Assembly: GCF_000003855.2 (NCBI RefSeq)
Contig: NW_003101681.1
Location: 3,737,344-3,801,343, forward strand
From: Blastomyces gilchristii SLH14081
Lineage: Eukaryota > Ascomycota > Eurotiomycetes > Onygenales > Ajellomycetaceae
Length of the DNA: 64,000 bases
Direction of reading: 5' to 3'
The notes under the pieces were generated by a model. That model ran no database searches. It was not told the DNA's origin and was given only the letters and a program-made list of their open reading frames with translations. The position numbers were made by a program, and so were the translations under genes. Of this stretch, positions 59,755-64,000 are shown piece after piece. Position 1 is the stretch's first letter, and the number at the start of each line of letters is the position of its first letter.

Positions 59755-60489
59755 AGACAGTACTGATTAGTAATAAGTATAAAATCTCTGATATATCAGT
59801 ATACTCACTATAATATGAATTAGATAAGAAAAAAGAGATTAAATTCAAACTTGAATATATCTGAAAAAGAAATAGTCTGTGATATTATTTCTTACTCTTA
59901 ATATATTTAATCTCTGTGTATGAAATTCCGCAGATTATTTAGTTTAGCTTAAAGATATTGTATATAATAGTGAAATTAACTGTTATTATATAGATTATAG
60001 TTCAGATTCAAACAATTCATATTATTAATAAAGCAGTTTTATTATAATCTTCTTACTATGAATTCTTTGATCTCTGCATTACTATTTTACTGCAGTATAT
60101 TTTCAAGAAATACAACGTAAGATGCAATCACTCTCATCTTTTTTTCATTAATATTTATCATAATTCTCTCACAATTCAATATAGATAAGTCATGTGATAA
60201 TATAGTAACTGTGTCAGAAAAATTGATATTATAAGAATCAAAGATTAGAATAAAAATATTATTTCATTTTAAGTACTTAATAGCACTTAGTGCAGAAATC
60301 AAATAAAAACTCATCAAGCTTCAGTATATATTTCAATATAAATTAAATTTATCAATCAATAATTGATATAGCAGGAAAATAACTTATATATCGGAATAAA
60401 ATATGCTTTTCAAAAGATCTTGTTTATATACTGTAATTTTCAACTCAGTCTGAATTAGTGAAGATTTATAATATAACTATATCTCAATC
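59755..60489. repeat. Unassigned AT-rich DNA between Gypsy C copy 2 and Copia D copy 2
   Basis: Right part of the unidentified host sequence described at 42,656-44,302. No gene or terminal repeat recognised. Confidence 0.4.
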
Positions 60490-61897
60490 TGTAAAAGATG
60501 TAAAGCTTGCTTTATTGAAAAGATTGCTAGCTTGTAAGAAGTTATACAGTGAAAGAATTAGTAAGCTAGATTACATAATCTAACACTCACACTTATCGGA
60601 GTAACTATACACTATAATGTATATAAAATTCACCTTCAAATCAAGTACAGGTATAAAAAATGACTGAAAAACATGTAGTAATGAAAAATCAGTTATGAGA
60701 TTCATAATTTTTTAGTCTTCTATTTCTTCATCTTAATATTCTTCTTTTAATATGTATATTTCAATGTTTTAAGTAGTTTAGTAAGCTTATTCACAGCATT
60801 CTCAGCAGATGAAATATATCACATAGATATCTCATTTTTACAGATAAGATTCTGAGAAATGTGAAAACAGATCTTTATATACTTTAAGCAGTGCAGAATT
60901 GCTTCAGAAGAGAATAACTCTATGACAGACTTATTATCAGTATAAATTGTATAAGTAAGATTATTGAATATTATAAGAATGAGATAATTATCAGTATTCA
61001 GATTATTGAGATAAGATGAAATGAATTCAGCATCTTCTAGAAGCTCACAGAGACAGATAAGCTTATATACAGTCTCAGAGAATGCAATATATTCAGTCTT
61101 CATTAATGATTTAATAACTTCAGTTTATCAGCAGTCATGTCATGCAACACAGCTATCTGTTATATAGATGATATAATCAGTGATTAAATGAGATTCTGAA
61201 TCTCTATCAGCTCAATTAATATCTGTATATATCACAGATTTAATATCAGCACTTCTGTGATAGATTATATTCTTCTTAATTAAAATCTGTAGATATTGAA
61301 ATGTACACTTAAATATAACTTTATTTTTTAATATAGACTGAAAGCTCAATCATTTAAGAAAATCTATAGTGAAGCTTATATTAGAATATATATTAATTAC
61401 CAGATATTACAGAAATTCAATACTGAATTAATAGAATTATAGAATAAATTCTACTGTGTATAAAATTAATTTCTTATTATCATTCATTAAATTGACATTC
61501 TTCTTCATAGAAGTGAATGTAGAGTGATAGTTATTTATTGAGAATTTCTTCAGAAGATTTCTTACAAAGAGAGATTAAGATAATATTAATAAATATTAAA
61601 TCTCTATCAATCTTCATTCTTAAATACTGATTCAAATTCTCTATATTTCTGATCTCATAATTAGCAGTGATTTCAGCTTTGACCCAGTTTAGATCATTGA
61701 TTTTCAGACTGTAGAGACATATATTATTCATGTAGATAATTATATAGATCTGTCTTATATCATGAATAAATAGTTCAGTATTATAGAGACTGACATGAAA
61801 GCCTATGTATAATAGCATTTTTCACAGCTTCTTATATCATAAGAGTGCTGCTTGCTGAAGATCATAGAGTCTCTGCATCAACTCACATACAAGATTA
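60490..61897 (-). mobile_element. Copia D copy 2, 5'-truncated at the gene island border
   Basis: Has a 96-bp 3' LTR (60,490-60,585; TGTAAAAGAT...CTAACA on the plus strand) and the C-terminal half of pol. Similarity to copy 1 stops sharply at about 61,897 inside RT, where unmutated host sequence begins. The loss of its 5' half is probably a deletion, because LTR elements are not 5'-truncated on insertion. Confidence 0.85.
60740..61890 (-). pseudogene. Copia D copy 2 RT/RNase H remnant
   Basis: RT part at 61,531-61,818 (IYIIIYMNNICLYSLKINDL, with MNN where Copia RT has VDD) and RNase H at 60,819-61,103 (KTEYIAFSETVYKLICL, then YTIYTDNKSVIELFSSE). It keeps longer open stretches than copy 1. 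The DD-to-NN change in the RT active site is shared by both copies and fits G-to-A mutation of GAT/GAC. Confidence 0.8.
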
Positions 61898-62531
61898 GAG
61901 CGAAAAGGAGGAAGAGAGAAGAAATACACAACAGAGACAACACAGAGAAGGAAAGTCTGTTTGATAGATGCGGGAAACGAAACACAGCAAAAAACTCTCA
62001 ACACCTGCTTTTCCAAAGTAGTCTCAAATGCCCAAAAATGGATCTAGCCACCGACAAGGGAAGAAAATCGAAGGGGACATAGACGTACAAGAAGAAGGTA
62101 GCGGATAATGAGCCAATAACATGGTTGTCATCAACACTTCCCAATGAGTCGTTTATTTAATCACGCTGGCGTATCTGCAGTCTCAAACTCGGAGGAACTG
62201 GAAGATGAAGACTCCATAGGTGACACTTTCATGGTTTGTATTCACACTGAAAATCAAAATCAAGAGGCTCTTCTCTCTCTTGATATACACGGCTAGGAAT
62301 GGTCGGAAAAAACACTCGAAGAAAATAATCACCTTACCGAAAATGGAACATGGCAGAGAGCTTGAGCATTGTAAGCCAAAAATTAGTATATAGCGGTGAA
62401 AAAGGAAACTAAAAGGTAAAGGAAAAATCAACGTGAATTAAGGGGAAAAAAATTGAAAAGGAGGTAAAATTAAATAAGAAATTTGACTTCGGCTTGGGAA
62501 ATCAAGCAAAACATGGAGTTGTTTCCAAAAC
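61898..62531. other. Intergenic sequence 3' of the RdRP gene
   Basis: Unmutated host DNA. It presumably contains the RdRP 3' UTR. No other gene or RNA recognised; open frames on both strands are short and compositionally biased. Confidence 0.45.
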
Positions 62532-64000
62532 CTATCCACTTGATAAGCTGCCGTGAGACGAAGAATTATAGATGCTTTGGCCTAGGTCTAGAAGAACGGA
62601 TTCATCGATATCGCAAAATTCATCGTCCTCGTCTTCATCGTCGTCGCTCCATTCACCCGCATTACGTCTCGTTGCCCGCTCTACCACCCTCTTGGCCGAA
62701 TTGCGGTTCACCCTCAAGATGCTATAGATCTCCGGCACGATGGTTCGTGAGCCGCCCCCCAGAGCCTTGGCTTTGATTTCGCAGAGGACCGGGCCAGCTG
62801 CGAACCACACGAAATCAGTTTGGCATTCCTTATAGGCACATGATGCACGGAGCCTTTCCCATTCGTACTGGCTATTCACCCACGTGTGGCCTAGAGGGTG
62901 GTCGAAATCAGGAGGCGCTATCTCCTGCAGTATTTGAGCCGCTTCAGTAATCTTATGGGAATATGACATCTTGCTCGGCCCCACCAAGCCAGCCCACTTG
63001 GCTTTCTTTTCTCTAACGCTCTCTTTAAGCCCCTTCAGAGCATCGTACAGAGCAGGCTTATTTTCATCCCTCTCCTTAATTGCCCTGTCCTCTGCCTCGT
63101 TCCAAGGGATAATTAGGTGAGAATCGATTGGAAGCTCACAATGTTCGCGACAACATTTGCCGAACCGGACGAGCATTTGATTGCTTTCAGCTACTATCAC
63201 CTCGAACAGCAAATAATCGATGAGATTATTGCTGTTCCACTGCGAAGGATTTGAACCGTTTGAAAGGCTCTTGTAAGCAGGACGCAGCGGGTTCCTCTCC
63301 GTGAATACAGTATTCGGGTATTTTGGCCGTAAATTCTTCCACGCATCATCCGTCAGTTCCCGCCCCGACTTTCTGCTGTCCACCAGATAGCTAAGCAACC
63401 AAGCCAACTTGACTCCCAAGCTAGAATTGATGTTGTTCTGGTGGTAACAGAAAGTTTCGTGTTCAACGGTGCAGGGTCCCAGTTTGGACGATTTTAAATT
63501 GAACTTAAAAGCATTGGCCAGAAACTTTTCTGTCGACACATACTCACTGATCCGTGTTGAGTGGTCGCGAAGTCCAAGACTTTCTTCCGATGGCACCGTT
63601 TTTGGATCGAACTCGGTGTTCTTAAACTCGCGCACAATAATTGGATCCCAGCAGACCCAACATTGATCCCCGTCATAATCGCCACCAGAAAGCAGAGAGG
63701 CAAGTGGTGTATCTCCAGTTGTGGGAAATACTATCACATCCTTAAAATGGCGTAGCGCATTTTTGTATACTGACCTTCGTTTTTGGATATCGGTTGAAAG
63801 ATGTGCAGGTAAGCGAGCAAGGAGGATATCAATGCCGTGAAGCTCTGTACCGACGGAGCCGTGCTCCCATGCGCTGGAAAACCCAAGATGAACTTCATCC
63901 GGCTTTAACACTCCGAAGGGATCCGCAATGCAATACGCGAACGTTGATTGAGACACTCTGACCTTCAAATTTTTCAGATTATTTAAGTAATCGTGGAGAA
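62532..64000 (-). CDS. RNA-dependent RNA polymerase, C-terminal part (5' end off window)
   Basis: Cell-encoded RdRP of the RNA-silencing type (the family of Neurospora QDE-1 and SAD-1), which makes double-stranded RNA for small-RNA pathways. The frame is open to the window edge (488 visible residues), so the N-terminal half is missing. The family signature SGGDYDGDQCWVCWDP carries the catalytic DxDGD at 63,666-63,680. Preceding it are VRVSQSTFAYCIADPFGVLK, which resembles the usual 'V.V.....YP.D.. .L' lead-in, and VIVFPTTGD. The C-terminus has an acidic run (WSDDDEDEDDEF) and ends at 62,532. No stop, intron or transposon damage is visible in this part. Whether it acts in quelling, meiotic silencing or another branch cannot be told. 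Confidence 0.9.
   Translation of the reverse strand, partial: LHDYLNNLKNLKVRVSQSTFAYCIADPFGVLKPDEVHLGFSSAWEHGSVGTELHGIDILLARLPAHLSTDIQKRRSVYKNALRHFKDVIVFPTTGDTPLASLLSGGDYDGDQCWVCWDPIIVREFKNTEFDPKTVPSEESLGLRDHSTRISEYVSTEKFLANAFKFNLKSSKLGPCTVEHETFCYHQNNINSSLGVKLAWLLSYLVDSRKSGRELTDDAWKNLRPKYPNTVFTERNPLRPAYKSLSNGSNPSQWNSNNLIDYLLFEVIVAESNQMLVRFGKCCREHCELPIDSHLIIPWNEAEDRAIKERDENKPALYDALKGLKESVREKKAKWAGLVGPSKMSYSHKITEAAQILQEIAPPDFDHPLGHTWVNSQYEWERLRASCAYKECQTDFVWFAAGPVLCEIKAKALGGGSRTIVPEIYSILRVNRNSAKRVVERATRRNAGEWSDDDEDEDDEFCDIDESVLLDLGQSIYNSSSHGSLSSG

Noticed and set aside
62483..63755. Plus-strand open frames opposite RdRP
   Set aside because: Shadows of the RdRP coding frame on the opposite strand.

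Overview
This looks like nuclear DNA of a filamentous ascomycete. Two GC-balanced gene islands hold an Opi1-type transcriptional repressor with a short fungal-type intron, and an RNAi-type RNA-dependent RNA polymerase. They sit at the edges of long AT-rich blocks made almost entirely of transposable elements with heavy C-to-T / G-to-A mutation (RIP-like). The species cannot be fixed from the sequence alone.

Layout: 1-8.3 kb is decayed retroelement DNA: the 3' end of a Gypsy element ('family A'), a second Gypsy pol remnant ('B'), unassigned AT-rich DNA, an LTR scrap, a 12-bp minisatellite and a hAT-like MITE. 8.3-11.8 kb is the gene island with the Opi1 homologue (minus strand) and its upstream region. 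11,832-42,533 is a single Copia element ('E', minus) expanded from about 5.2 kb to 30.7 kb by nested insertions. These are a tRNA-headed LINE (12,127-16,157) and Gypsy C copy 1 (16,377-37,848). Gypsy C copy 1 is itself split by Copia D (17,028-29,406), which is split by a SINE, Gypsy A copy 2, a MITE and an 80-bp insertion. 42.5-61.9 kb holds Gypsy A copy 3 (44,303-50,045), a short tRNA-headed element with a LINE tail (50,067-51,652), Gypsy C copy 2 (51,828-59,749) and a truncated Copia D copy. 61.9-64 kb is the second island, with the 3' half of the RdRP gene running off the window.

Most element boundaries are supported by LTR or TIR ends and target-site duplications read directly: AATTC, AACTG, TGATA, GATTT, TTATG/TTATA, 8-bp MITE duplications, and 12- to 20-bp LINE/SINE duplications. 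All element genes are broken by stops, mostly TGA in place of Trp or Arg codons, so they are annotated as pseudogenes.

The most interesting material is a retroposon network. A LINE remnant carries a tRNA-like head inside its own target-site duplication. A shorter element has the same head-body-hinge layout and only the LINE 3' end. A separate 386-bp tRNA-SINE ends in nearly the same 3' tail. The mutation pattern is also unusual: CC/GG and CG sites are stripped while many CA/TG sites survive, which is not what classical CpA-biased RIP predicts.
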